Shown one piece after another: positions 33,717 to 42,287 of a DNA stretch of 64,000 nucleotides (position 1 is its first letter; the number at the start of each line of letters is the position of its first letter). This DNA comes from JAICYJ01 sp963797565 (GTDB taxonomy: Bacteria; Actinomycetota; Thermoleophilia; Gaiellales; JAICJC01). The position numbers were made by a program, and so were the translations under genes. A model generated the notes under the pieces. It saw nothing but the letters and a program-made list of their open reading frames with translations. It was not told the DNA's origin and did no database searches. Location of the stretch: contig CAWCPM010000011.1 of NCBI GenBank assembly GCA_963797565.1, positions 62,001-126,000 of the forward strand, written 5' to 3'.

Positions 33717-34838
33717 CTAGGGCACGCGCAGCGACCACGGCGCCAGCGGCACGATCGCCAGCACCACGATCCCGGCGGCCAGGAAGGCCATGCCCGGCGA
33801 GGCGTCGTAGACCGGCAGCCAGGCCAGCGGCGCCACCGCCGTGCCGGAGAACTTGAACGCGGCGAACAGCGACACGGCGCCGCCGCGGTTGGCCGGCACG
33901 GCCTCGACGGCGATCGTGTTCAGGGCCGCCCACAGCAGCGCCGACACCGCGCCCGCCGCGAACCACAGCAGCGCCAGCGCGCCCACCGACGGAGCGATGC
34001 CGAGCGGCGCGACCATGGCGGCGCTGCCGATCGCCGCCAGCACCGCCGCCCTGGCCGGGCCCAGCCGCTCCGAGCCGAGCCCGCCCAGCCGCCCGAACAG
34101 GAGGCCGGCGGCACCGTACACGGCCAGCACCGCGCCGCGGCCGGTCGCGCCCACCGCGAACGCGTCGTCCGCCCGCAGCGAGATCAGGAAGGCCAGGCCG
34201 GCCATGCCCAGGTAGCCCGCGAACCCGGCGGCGCACAGCAGCCCCATCCGCGGCGTCGCCACCGAGCGCAGCGTCGGCAGCTGCTCGCCCACGGCCCGGA
34301 TCGGGTCGGGCGGCGGCATCAGCATCAACCCCAGCGACACCAGCGCCGGCAGGATGAACGCCAGCCGCCAGCTGCCCTCCGCGGCCAGGCCGCCCAGCAG
34401 CGGCGCCAGCGACAGCCCGCCGGCCTGCACCCCCGCGAACATGCCGACCGCGCGGCCGCGCTCGCCGGCCGGCACCGCGTCGGCCAGCCCCGCCAGCAGC
34501 AGCGGCGTGGTGAACGCGTTGGCCGTTCCCTGCAGCCCGCGCGACACCAGGAATATGCCGATCGTCGGCGCCACCGCGGCCAGCAGCAGCGCCACCGCGT
34601 ACACGAGGTAGGCCGCGCGCACGGCCCGGCGCCGGCCGATCCGCTCGCCGATCGTGCCCGACACGACCTGCAGCAGCGCGAACGGCACCAGGTAGGCCGG
34701 CACCGCCAGCGCCACCTGGTCGGTGGTCGCATGGAAGGCGTCGCGCAGCTCGGGGATCAGCACCGCCAGCACGGCGCCGCCGAACGGCCCCAGGAAGCCG
34801 CCCAGGTACAGCGGCAGGGTCGCCCGCCGGCCGGTCAC
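33717..34838 (-). CDS. MFS transporter
   Basis: 373 residues, about 12 TM helices with the MFS loop motif GTIGERIGRRRAVRAAYL between helices 2 and 3, RGLQGTANAFTTPLLL and a second-half equivalent around GSERLGPARA. Likely an exporter of the DHA1 type (drug or metabolite). Start overlaps the DMT gene stop by 4 bases (34835-34838), so the two transporters form a small operon. Substrate unknown. Confidence 0.88.
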   Translation of the reverse strand: MTGRRATLPLYLGGFLGPFGGAVLAVLIPELRDAFHATTDQVALAVPAYLVPFALLQVVSGTIGERIGRRRAVRAAYLVYAVALLLAAVAPTIGIFLVSRGLQGTANAFTTPLLLAGLADAVPAGERGRAVGMFAGVQAGGLSLAPLLGGLAAEGSWRLAFILPALVSLGLMLMPPPDPIRAVGEQLPTLRSVATPRMGLLCAAGFAGYLGMAGLAFLISLRADDAFAVGATGRGAVLAVYGAAGLLFGRLGGLGSERLGPARAAVLAAIGSAAMVAPLGIAPSVGALALLWFAAGAVSALLWAALNTIAVEAVPANRGGAVSLFAAFKFSGTAVAPLAWLPVYDASPGMAFLAAGIVVLAIVPLAPWSLRVP

Positions 34839-35728
34839 TCACGCACCGTCGCGCCCGGCATCAGCCGCCCCATGGAGACCCCGCCCACGATCACGGCACC
34901 GCCCAGGATCTGCAGGCCCGTGACCTGCTCTCCCAGCAGCCAGGCCGCGAACAGCGCGCCCAGGAACGGCTGCAGGTACATGTAGAGCGTGGCCCGCGAG
35001 GCGCCGATGGTGCGGAGCGCGCGGAAGTAGAGCAGGTTGGTGACCAGCACCGGGAAGATGATGGAGTAGCCCCAGGCGGCCCAGTGCAGGCTGCTGATGC
35101 CGGCCCAGTCCTGCTCATGTATCTGGGGCAGGCCGAAGGGGAGCAGCATGACGCTGCCGATCGACACCATCAGCGCGCTGATGCGAGCCGCCGAGTAGCG
35201 TCCGAACAGCGGACGCAGCATCACGGAGTAGGCCGCCCAGGTGATGGCGGCACCGACGGCCAGCAGGTCGCCGACCAGGCTCACGCCGGCCACACCGGAG
35301 CCGCCCTGGATCACCAGGCCCACGCCGGCCACCGACACGCCCAGCGCCAGCCAGTGCTTCCGCTGCACGTGCTCGTGCCCGGCCAACGAGGCGAACAACG
35401 CCGCGAACGCGGGCGCGGAGGCCAGGATCAGGGCGGTGTTGCCCGCGGTCGTCTTGTCGACCGCGTAGTTGAACGTGAGCTGGTTGAGCAGGATGCCCAC
35501 GGCCGCGGTGGCCACCACCAGCTTCACGTCCGAGCGCCGGATGCGCAGGCTGCCCTCGCGCCAGAGCACGAACAGGGCGAAGATGATGCCCGCGCAGAGA
35601 AAGCGCGTGGCCGAGAATGCCAGCGGCAGCCACTCGCCGAACGCGTACTTGGTGGTCGCGTAGTTGAGACTCCACAGGACGTTTGCGAGCACCAGCATGG
35701 CATCCGCGGAGTCCGGTGTTCGGCGCAC
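34835..35728 (-). CDS. EamA/DMT-family transporter
   Basis: 297 residues, ten TM helices in two EamA repeats (LVLANVLWSLNYATTKYAFG in the first half, DLLAVGAAITWAAYSVMLRP in the second). Probably exports an amino acid or similar metabolite (family knowledge). A TACCCT box ends 7 bases before the GTG, a leaderless promoter, back to back with the similar promoter of the gene at 35783. Confidence 0.88.
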   Translation of the reverse strand: MRRTPDSADAMLVLANVLWSLNYATTKYAFGEWLPLAFSATRFLCAGIIFALFVLWREGSLRIRRSDVKLVVATAAVGILLNQLTFNYAVDKTTAGNTALILASAPAFAALFASLAGHEHVQRKHWLALGVSVAGVGLVIQGGSGVAGVSLVGDLLAVGAAITWAAYSVMLRPLFGRYSAARISALMVSIGSVMLLPFGLPQIHEQDWAGISSLHWAAWGYSIIFPVLVTNLLYFRALRTIGASRATLYMYLQPFLGALFAAWLLGEQVTGLQILGGAVIVGGVSMGRLMPGATVRE

Positions 35729-35782
35729 GGGCAGAGGGTAGCCGGGCGGTCAGAGCACCCGCCGCAGGTGTACCCTGGCGGC

Positions 35783-36559
35783 ATGCCCTCCGAGCAACTG
35801 ACCGCCGACGACCTGCTTTCGCTGTGCGCCCGCGCGCACGGCGCGACCGGGCGCCTGACCGCATCGCCGGTGTCGCCGCGGGTGCAAACGCTGCGGCAGC
35901 TGGCAGCCTTCGTCAACGACCGCATGACCGCTGCAGCGCTTGCGCACGAGCGCGAGGCGGTCACGATCGAGGTCGTTCACCGGCTGCAGGACGCGGTGCA
36001 GGCGCTGGTGTTCGCCGACCTGCTCTCGCACATCGGGATCGACGCCGGCGGCTACATCAGGCTCGACCGCGACGGGCTGCGCCCCGCCATCGCGCCCACC
36101 CCCGCCGAACGCGGTCTGCACGCCGGCTTCCTGGAGGAGGTGGACGGCGTCTCGGCCGCGCTGTTCGTCGTTGCGGACGAGCTGCTGGAGGTCGCGTACG
36201 CTGTTGAGACAACGCCCGATCCGGAGATGGAGCTGCGCTCGGTGCCGGACGCCGACCGGGCCGTGCAGATGCTGGCCGACACCTGCACCGCCCACCTGCG
36301 CCACGCGGACGGCGGCGAGGTGCCCGCCGAAGCGGATCAGCGCGAGCACGGCATGGTCTGGCTGACGTTCTGCCGGCGCACGTTGGAGCGCTCGCTTGCG
36401 GTGCTGGAGACGCTGCGCGACGAGCGTGACGAGGATGTCGCCTGGGCCGGGCTGATCGAGCTGTCGCGTGCCCCCGGCCTCTACCGCGAGCTCGGCCCGC
36501 CGATGGCGGGGTCACAGCATCTGCTGGAGCTGGCGGCGGCCGTCGCCGACGCCCCCTAG
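35783..36559 (+). CDS. Hypothetical soluble protein
   Basis: 258 residues, soluble, acidic and helical. Notable segments: SPRVQTLRQLAAFVNDRMTA, HRLQDAVQALVFADLLSHIG, DAGGYIRLDRDGLRPAIAPT and MVWLTFCRRTLERSLAVLET. No catalytic or binding motif I can name. A TACCCT box ends 7 bases before the ATG (leaderless). Divergent from the DMT/MFS operon. It ends shortly before the CsoR-like operator. Confidence 0.6.
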   Translation: MPSEQLTADDLLSLCARAHGATGRLTASPVSPRVQTLRQLAAFVNDRMTAAALAHEREAVTIEVVHRLQDAVQALVFADLLSHIGIDAGGYIRLDRDGLRPAIAPTPAERGLHAGFLEEVDGVSAALFVVADELLEVAYAVETTPDPEMELRSVPDADRAVQMLADTCTAHLRHADGGEVPAEADQREHGMVWLTFCRRTLERSLAVLETLRDERDEDVAWAGLIELSRAPGLYRELGPPMAGSQHLLELAAAVADAP

Positions 36560-36572
36560 TACCTCTCCCTAT

Positions 36573-36589
36573 ATACCCCGTAGGGGTAT
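36573..36589. promoter_or_regulatory. CsoR-type copper operator
   Basis: ataccccgtaggggtat is a perfect palindrome around a 3-base centre, with the TACCCC/GGGGTA half sites typical of CsoR-family copper repressors. Followed by TATGCT/TAGGCT -10-like boxes. It precedes remnants of copper ATPase and CsoR coding sequence. Confidence 0.7.
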
Positions 36590-36613
36590 GCTAGGCTGGG
36601 TGTATGGCCGCGG

Positions 36614-36679
36614 CGCACCCTGGCCGTGATCAAGGGCAACCTGTTCTGGGCGTTCGCCTACAACGTGGCTCTGATACCC
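36614..36679 (+). pseudogene. copA: Copper P-type ATPase (CopA) fragment
   Basis: Only 22 codons survive (RTLAVIKGNLFWAFAYNVAL plus IP). NLFWAFAYNVALIP is the highly conserved late-membrane segment of copper-transporting P1B ATPases. The reading frame then runs into a pyrimidine-rich stretch (36680-36743) unlike any CopA. The rest of the roughly 700-residue protein is absent, so this is a deletion or rearrangement remnant directly behind the CsoR operator. Confidence 0.65.
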
Positions 36680-36743
36680 TGGCCTTCCCGGCCTCTAACC
36701 CTTCCCCGCCCCATTCTCCCTTTCCTCACACCTCGCTCGCTCC

Positions 36744-36911
36744 CAGATCAGCGCCGTGTCGACGGCGCTCGAGAAGGTCGGGCTGCGGGTGCTGGACGGC
36801 CACGTCAACCACTGCGTCAGCGATGCGCTGCGCTCCGGTGACCCGCAGGCTGCGGAGGCCAAGACCCAGGAGCTGCTGCACGCGGTGGAACGGTTCGCAC
36901 GAGCCCGCTGA
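36744..36911 (+). pseudogene. csoR: CsoR-family copper repressor, C-terminal half only
   Basis: 55 codons and a stop: QISAVSTALEKVGLRVLDGH then VNHCVSDALRSG and AKTQELLHAVERFARAR. HVNHCV holds the His and Cys of the copper-binding W-X-Y-Z fingerprint. The N-terminal half, including the first Cys, is missing: it is replaced upstream by a pyrimidine-rich tract. Order operator, copA fragment, csoR fragment is the reverse of a normal cop operon, so the locus has been rearranged. Probably non-functional. Confidence 0.7.
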
Positions 36912-36923
36912 GCGCCGGGCTAG

Positions 36924-37087
36924 GATGATCGATTCCACGGGATGCGTGGATGCTGGGCGCAGGATGGGGCGCGTTGGACGACGCTACGTCCGCAGGGCAG
37001 GCTGGGCATGTCCTGGCCAAGGAGATCGCGGCGTCCAGCGTGTCCCAGACCAGATCCAGCGCCGCGTGGCTCGTGGAATCGATCATC
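36924..37087. repeat. 164-bp element with 16-bp perfect terminal inverted repeats
   Basis: gatgatcgattccacg (36924-36939) and its exact complement cgtggaatcgatcatc (37072-37087) flank 132 bp of high-GC sequence without a supported gene. ctag lies at both outer edges (ctag before g36924, and ctaggctag after 37087), a possible short target duplication. Size and structure resemble a MITE or a large regulatory stem, just upstream of a GNAT gene. Confidence 0.5.
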
Positions 37088-37099
37088 TAGGCTAGGCGG

Positions 37100-37645
37100 A
37101 TGGCTCTGAGCTACCCGGATCCCCCGCTCACGGATGGCGCGATCGCGCTGCGGCCATGGTCGATGCAGGACGTTCCCGAGGCCGTGCGCTGCTGCAACGA
37201 GGAGCAGATCCGCCGGTTCATCCCGCCGCTGCCGATCCCCTACACCGAGGACGACGCGATCGCCTTCATCGGCGCGGCCCAGCAGCGGCTCGACCAGGGC
37301 TCCATGACGCTCGTGATCGGCGAGGGCGCGGATGCGGCCCTGCGCGGCTCGATCGGCCTGCGCACGATTGCCCCGGGCATCGCCCAGACCGGCTACTGGG
37401 TGGCGCCGGAGGCACGCGGGCGCGGCCTGGCCGGAACGGCGCTGGTGCTGCTGTCGCGCTGGGCGCTGGCGGCGTTGCCGCTAATCCGGCTGCAGCTGTT
37501 CGTCGACGTCGACAACCCGGCCTCGATGCGGGTGGCCGAGCGGGCCGGATTCGAATCAGAGGGCACGCTGCGCAACTGGTATGACCTGCGCGGCGAGCGG
37601 CGCGACGCCGTCATGTTCTCGCTGCTGCCGGGTGATCTTCCGTGA
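37100..37645 (+). CDS. GNAT acetyltransferase (RimJ/RimL-like), copy 1
   Basis: 181 residues. The GNAT core is seen in TDGAIALRPWSMQDVPEAVR, the acetyl-CoA loop in WVAPEARGRGLAGTALVLLS (R/Q-x-x-G-x-G/A) and LQLFVDVDNPASMRVAERAG, typical of RimJ/RimL-type N-acetyltransferases. TAGGCT ends 7 bases before the ATG; part of this promoter lies at the edge of the inverted-repeat element. Followed with a GTGA overlap by a clear paralogue, so a tandem duplication. Confidence 0.87.
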   Translation: MALSYPDPPLTDGAIALRPWSMQDVPEAVRCCNEEQIRRFIPPLPIPYTEDDAIAFIGAAQQRLDQGSMTLVIGEGADAALRGSIGLRTIAPGIAQTGYWVAPEARGRGLAGTALVLLSRWALAALPLIRLQLFVDVDNPASMRVAERAGFESEGTLRNWYDLRGERRDAVMFSLLPGDLP

Positions 37646-38178
37646 ACGCGGCTCCCGACCCGCCGCTGGCAGATGAGGTGGTGGCACTGCGGCCCTGGAC
37701 AGAAAGCGACGTCGACGAGCTGGTGCGCTGCTGCAACGACCCGCTGGTACCGCGCTTCATCCCCGTGATCCCGGTCCCCTACACGGCCGAGGACGCTCGC
37801 GCATTCGTGGCCCGCACGGTGATGGTCGGCGAGCTGAACCTGGCCGTCACCGACCGAGCCACCGGTGCGCTGATGGGAGCGGTGGGCGTGGGCGTCAAGC
37901 CGTGGGACGCGGGCATGGCCGAGATCGGCTACTGGCTGGCTCCGGAGGCGCGCGGCCGCGGCGCCGCCACCCGCGCGCTGCGGTTGCTGTCGCGGTGGAC
38001 GCTGCGAGAATGGCCGATCGGCCGCCTGCACCTGATGGCCGACGTCGACAACACGGCCTCCCAGGCGGTGGCGGAGCGGGCCGGCTTCACCCGCGAGGGC
38101 GTGATGCGATCCGGGATGCTGGCGCGCGGCGTGGCCCGCGACCACGTCGTGTTCTCGCTGCTGCCGGGTGAGGAGTGA
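37642..38178 (+). CDS. GNAT acetyltransferase (RimJ/RimL-like), copy 2
   Basis: 178 residues, aligned throughout with copy 1: VVALRPWTESDVDELVRCCN, FIPVIPVPYTAEDARAF, YWLAPEARGRGAATRALRLL, DVDNTASQAVAERAGFTREG and the shared end VFSLLPG. GTG start inside the stop of copy 1. The two may acetylate different targets. Overlaps the DUF3891 gene start by 4 bases. Confidence 0.87.
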   Translation: MNAAPDPPLADEVVALRPWTESDVDELVRCCNDPLVPRFIPVIPVPYTAEDARAFVARTVMVGELNLAVTDRATGALMGAVGVGVKPWDAGMAEIGYWLAPEARGRGAATRALRLLSRWTLREWPIGRLHLMADVDNTASQAVAERAGFTREGVMRSGMLARGVARDHVVFSLLPGEE

Positions 38179-38950
38179 TCCTGCGGCCCGATCCGCGCGG
38201 CATGCTGGCGATCGGACAGCCGGCGCACGCGTGGCTCTCGGGCCGCCTGGCCGAAGCCTGGCGGTGGCAGTTCGCGCCGCTCGACGCCGTGCGCCTGGCG
38301 GCGCTGCAGCACGACATCGGCATGGCCGCCTGGGACGCGGCACCGGTGCTCGACCCGCGCTCGGGTCTCCCCTACTCCTTCAGCTCGATGCCCCGGGCGA
38401 TGCACGTCGAGCTGTGGAGCCGGGCAGCGCGGCTGGTGGTCGCCCAGAGCGGGTACGCAGCGCTGCTGGTGTCCATGCACGGCACCGGCCTCTACGAGCG
38501 CTACGTCTCGGAGCAGGAGCGGGCGGCTGAGCCGGTGCGCGGATACCTCGCGGACGAGCACGCCTTCCAGGAGCGGCTGCGCGAATCGCTCGGGGCCGAT
38601 CCGGCGGACGTCGCGCGCAACGCGGCGCTGCTGCGCTGCTGGGACTGGCTGTCGCTGTTCCTCTGCACCGGAGCCGACCAGCAGTCGGCGTTCACCGCCG
38701 TCCCGACCGACGGCGAACCGGCCGATCTGCACCTGCGCTGGAGCGACGATGCGCGCACGCAGGCGACGCTTGAGCCGTGGCCGTTCGACGACGCGGGCGC
38801 TTGGACTGCCGGGTCGAGGCGCGGCTGCTGGACGGCACGTACCCCGACCAGACGTCGCTCGACGCCGCGCTGGCCGGCGCGCCGCTCGAGATGCTCACGC
38901 TGGTGCTGCGTCCGGGATCAGCCGGTCAAGCATCTCCTCCGCAGCCGTGA
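38175..38950 (+). pseudogene. DUF3891-family protein, frameshifted near 38801
   Basis: The main part from GTG 38175 shows an HD-like segment AALQHDIGMAAWDAAPV and VSMHGTGLYERYVSEQERAA, as in DUF3891 proteins (function unknown). At about 38801 (gggcgcttgg) the frame changes, and the C-terminus continues as CRVEARLLDGTYPDQTSLDA. One missing base explains it. The joined length is about 258 residues. The 3' end overlaps the convergent GH4 gene by 56 bases. Confidence 0.7.
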
Positions 38951-40166
38951 TGTCGTTCACCAGCGGGTGCGCCATCATCGCGCGCAGCGCCAGCCGGCGG
39001 TCGCCCGTGACGGCCGCCTCGGAGGCCAGCCGGGCATGGGCGGTCAGCTGCAGCACCAGGCCCGCCACCTGGTCGGGCATCGGCCCCATCCGGTGCCGCT
39101 CGATGTCGAGGCCGCGCAGCGTGCACGGCACCTCCACGATCGCGTCGTCCGGCAGGCCGTCGATGGCTCCCCGGTTGGGCACGTTCAGCACGAACCGGCG
39201 CGGCTCGCCGGACAGCACCGCCGCCATCACGCCCACCGCGAAGTCGCCGTGCTCGGCGCTGAAGCGCCCGCCCAGCGGACGGGGATCATCGCTGTCAGCC
39301 TGCTCGCGGTAGCTGGCCAGGATCGGCGGCAGCTCGGCCATGATCTCCTGCGCGCGGGTGCGGCCGTAGCGGCGGTACCGCTCCAGCAGCTCGTCGTGCA
39401 TCGCGTAGTAGCCCAGGTAGCGGCTCGGGATCAGGCCGTACAGCGGGAACAGCCGCACCACCGGCACCCAGTAGTCGCTGTCGACGTCGGCGGGGTCGAG
39501 CGCCTCCAGCAACTCGAACACGAGCCCGGTCACGTCCTCGCCGCGCACGCGGACGGCGCGCGTCCAGGTGAGGTGATTCGTGCCCCAGATGTCGGTCTCC
39601 ATGTCGCGCGGATCGGCGCCCAGCAGGCCGGCCAGGAAGGCGATCTCGCCGCCGTGCTGGTCGCACAGCCCGATCGCGTTCACTCCGCCATGGCGGACGA
39701 GGGCGTCGGTCACCAGCTGCACCGGGTTCGTGTAGTTCAGGAGCAGCGCGCCGTCCGCGGCCCCGCGACGCATGCCGGCCGCGATCTCGAGCACGGCCGG
39801 GATCGACCGCATGGCCATGGCCAGGCCGCCGGGGCCGGTCGTCTCCTGGCCGATCACGCCGTACTCGGGCGGGATCGATTCGTCGCGATGGCGCGCCTCG
39901 AGCCCGCCCGGCCGGAAGCTGGTGAGCACGAAGTCGGCGCCGTCCAGGGCGCGCTGGAGCTCTCCGGTGGACGTCACCTCGAGCGGCGCCGCGGCGTGCG
40001 CGCGCAGGATCGAGCCGGTCAGGCGCGTCTGCACGTCGAGCGCATCCGGGTCGATGTCGTGCAGCACCAGCGTCGAGCCGGCGAACCGCTGCGACTCGCG
40101 GGCGAAGCTGAACGCGAGCCCCGGCATGTAGGCGGAGCCGCCCCCGATGATGGCGATCCGGGCCAC
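38895..40166 (-). CDS. Glycoside hydrolase family 4 protein (6-phospho-glycosidase/galacturonidase-like), copy 1
   Basis: 423 residues. NAD-binding Rossmann start IAIIGGGSAYMPGLAF, YTNPVQLVTDALVRHG, metal ligand Cys in AIGLCDQHGG and His in IWGTNHLTWTRA, the hallmarks of GH4 enzymes that use NAD+ and Mn2+ in a redox-elimination mechanism. It has about 30% similarity by eye to the second GH4 gene at 51321. Substrate linkage cannot be read from sequence. GTG start with no convincing ribosome-binding site. Confidence 0.87.
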   Translation of the reverse strand: MARIAIIGGGSAYMPGLAFSFARESQRFAGSTLVLHDIDPDALDVQTRLTGSILRAHAAAPLEVTSTGELQRALDGADFVLTSFRPGGLEARHRDESIPPEYGVIGQETTGPGGLAMAMRSIPAVLEIAAGMRRGAADGALLLNYTNPVQLVTDALVRHGGVNAIGLCDQHGGEIAFLAGLLGADPRDMETDIWGTNHLTWTRAVRVRGEDVTGLVFELLEALDPADVDSDYWVPVVRLFPLYGLIPSRYLGYYAMHDELLERYRRYGRTRAQEIMAELPPILASYREQADSDDPRPLGGRFSAEHGDFAVGVMAAVLSGEPRRFVLNVPNRGAIDGLPDDAIVEVPCTLRGLDIERHRMGPMPDQVAGLVLQLTAHARLASEAAVTGDRRLALRAMMAHPLVNDITAAEEMLDRLIPDAAPA

Positions 40167-40208
40167 TGGGCAATCCTCGCACGAAAGCCGACGTGGAAGT
40201 GCGACGTC

Positions 40209-41206
40209 CTAGGGCACGCCCCACAACGTCTCGACCTGCCGGACGGTCAGGTTCGTCTTGACGTAGCTGGGCTCGTTCGCGAAGGCGCCGTAGTAGTCGT
40301 TCGCGCAGTAGAGCTCGGTGCTGTCGCCTCCGGTGTCGAACGTGTAGTGGCTGCTCATCGCCCCGAGGCAGTTCCATCGCAGTCGACCATTGGTCTTCGA
40401 TCCGTTCACGAGGCGGTAGAACTGGGGGACGACCCAGCCGCCCGCCGCGGGATGGACGTACTTGTACAACGTCGATTTCGGCGTGTACGGATATCTCGTC
40501 ACCAGCTTTGAGCAGGCCAGTGTCGTGTCGGTGCAGCGGCCGCCGTTGATGCTGTACACGTTGAGGAAGCCCGACTGCACGGTGCGTGGGCGTATTCGCG
40601 GCCCCGGAATAGCGTCGGCCGAGGCGATAGCCGCACTGTGTTCGAACCATCGTGTTCATCGCTGTGGTGTACTTGTTATTGGGATACGCAAAGAGCGAGA
40701 TGGGAGCGGTCACGCCGTGCGCGACCAGCGCGTTTTTGAGTCGCACGCCTCAGCTTTCTGCTGCGCCATGGTGAGGCTTGTCATCTCCGTGTAGTCGCGG
40801 CTTGCCGAGGCCAGGTCGAAGGCCGGGTACTTCGCACGGTAGGTCTTGAGGTCAGCCCAGCTGGGCATCTGGATTGGCTTGGGAAACGGGGACAGTGCCA
40901 TCGGCTCGATCAGGTCCGGGTGGTCGCTGCTATCCACGAAGTCACGAACGTGCCGGTCAACGACAACCTCGGCTCCATGCCCGGAGAGAACGGTCGGAAG
41001 CGTGGCCACGCCGGCAACCGGCTGACAGTTCTCCGTTGCCGTCCACGCCGTGTGGGCCATGATCGGCGTCACATAGGCCGGCGCCGCTGCACCCGCAGCA
41101 TCCACCGCGCCCAGGAACGCGATCGCGGCACCACACACGGCCACGACACGACAGGCCTCATCACGGTCGGGCCGGGACCTGGTGAAGCCAAGCTGCTTTG
41201 ACTCAT
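40209..41206 (-). pseudogene. Secreted polysaccharide-deacetylase-like protein, multiply frameshifted
   Basis: Pieces in three frames make one secreted protein. The N-terminus has a signal-like hydrophobic stretch (VVAVCGAAIAFLGAVDAAG), then HTAWTATENCQPVAGV and SLTMAQQKAEACDSK. At 40733-40737 a run of five T on the plus strand appears one short, after which NALVAHGVTAPISLFAYPNN resembles a NodB deacetylase segment. Near 40590 the frame changes again to QSGFLNVYSINGGRCTDTTL and the cysteine-rich end TVRQVETLWGVP. A further shift near the start (about 41145) is likely. G+C is lower than in neighbours, suggesting transfer. Deacetylase call is tentative. Confidence 0.5.
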
Positions 41207-41361
41207 CCGGTCGGTGCTCACATGACCAATAGGTTAGCTGCCATTTGGCCCAGCGTAGTCTAGGAGCGCAACGTGCAGTATTGTCGCTGAACGAGCAGCA
41301 GTCTCGTGGAATGTTTACTCATTGCGCCCAGCAAACGTTGTGTGAGTGGGACAATCGTGGC

Positions 41362-42162
41362 ATGAAGCTGCCGCTACCGGTTCCGGCACCCTACGACTTC
41401 GAGCGCTCGACCTTCCGGTTCCGGATGTTCGGCGACGACCTCGCCAGCCGCTGGCAGGGTGGCGGCCTGCATCGCGTGCTGGGGTCGGGCCTGCCGGTTC
41501 GCATCGAGGCCGACGGGCTCACGACCTACGGCGCATACACCGAACGCGACCGCGACGAGGTGGCGCACCTGCTCGGGGCGAGCTTCGACATCGACGGATT
41601 CGCGCGGTCGTTTCCCGCGCTCGCGGCCCGCGCACCAGGCTTTCGGCCGCCGCTGCTGGCCGATCCGTTCGAGGCGATGGTGACCGCCGTCACCGCGCAG
41701 CAGATTTCGCTGCGGGCCGCAGCCGTGATGCGCGCGGCGCTGGTGCAACGGCTGGGGCAGCGCGTCGATCATGACGGTTTCGAGTGGTGGCGCTTCCCGC
41801 GGCAGCAGGACGTGCGCGGCGCCGACCTGGCCGGCCTCAAGCTGTCGGCAATGAAGATGCGCTCGATCGCGGCGCTGGCAGACGCCGACCTTGACGTCGC
41901 CCATCTCGACAACGACGCGGTGATTGCGCACGTGACACAGCTGCCCGGAATCGGGCGCTGGACGGCGGACTGGCTGCTGGCGCGTTGCCTGGGGCGGCGC
42001 GATGTTGTCGCGGCGGGCGATCTGGCTGTGCGGAAGGCGGTGGCGGCCTGGTTCTCCGACGATCCGATCTGGCCGGAGCAGCGCGTTCGCGAGGCGATGG
42101 CCCCGTTCGGCGAGCATACGAATCTGGCCGTGCACTACATGCTGACGCCCGTCGGCGGCTGA
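41362..42162 (+). CDS. DNA-3-methyladenine glycosylase II (AlkA-like)
   Basis: 266 residues. Helix-hairpin-helix LPGIGRWTADWLLARCLGRR followed by the catalytic Asp region VVAAGDLAVRKAV, and VTAVTAQQISLRAAAVMRAA typical of AlkA/HhH-GPD alkyl-base excision enzymes. Removes alkylated purines as the first step of base excision repair. I prefer ATG 41362 to the upstream 41245, since the extra N-terminus is not family-like. Intact between two decayed genes. Confidence 0.88.
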   Translation: MKLPLPVPAPYDFERSTFRFRMFGDDLASRWQGGGLHRVLGSGLPVRIEADGLTTYGAYTERDRDEVAHLLGASFDIDGFARSFPALAARAPGFRPPLLADPFEAMVTAVTAQQISLRAAAVMRAALVQRLGQRVDHDGFEWWRFPRQQDVRGADLAGLKLSAMKMRSIAALADADLDVAHLDNDAVIAHVTQLPGIGRWTADWLLARCLGRRDVVAAGDLAVRKAVAAWFSDDPIWPEQRVREAMAPFGEHTNLAVHYMLTPVGG

Positions 42163-42184
42163 ATTCCGATGTCCGGCGTGGCCA

Positions 42185-42212
42185 TTGACACGAGCATGAA
42201 TCGGGGTACTGT
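42185..42212 (+). promoter_or_regulatory. Consensus-like sigma-70 promoter
   Basis: ttgaca (42185-42190) and tactgt (42207-42212) with a 16-base spacer. It precedes the decayed gene at 42288, indicating that this was once an expressed gene. Confidence 0.55.
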
Positions 42213-42287
42213 GCACGGTGTTGATGGGGGACGGGGTTTGCGGCACCCCTGCCGTGGCTCCTGTTCGAGGCTCTGGGGGGAGTCTGT

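Noticed and set aside
36680..36746. Intron-like signal (ctctaac branch-like site, pyrimidine tract, cag) before the CsoR fragment
   Set aside because: Everything else in the window is bacterial. A spliceosomal intron is not credible; a rearrangement or assembly junction explains it.
38175..40511. Plus-strand frame of 778 codons running past the DUF3891 gene
   Set aside because: Only the first 200 residues are DUF3891-like; the rest is antisense to the GH4 gene, whose motifs are clear on the minus strand.
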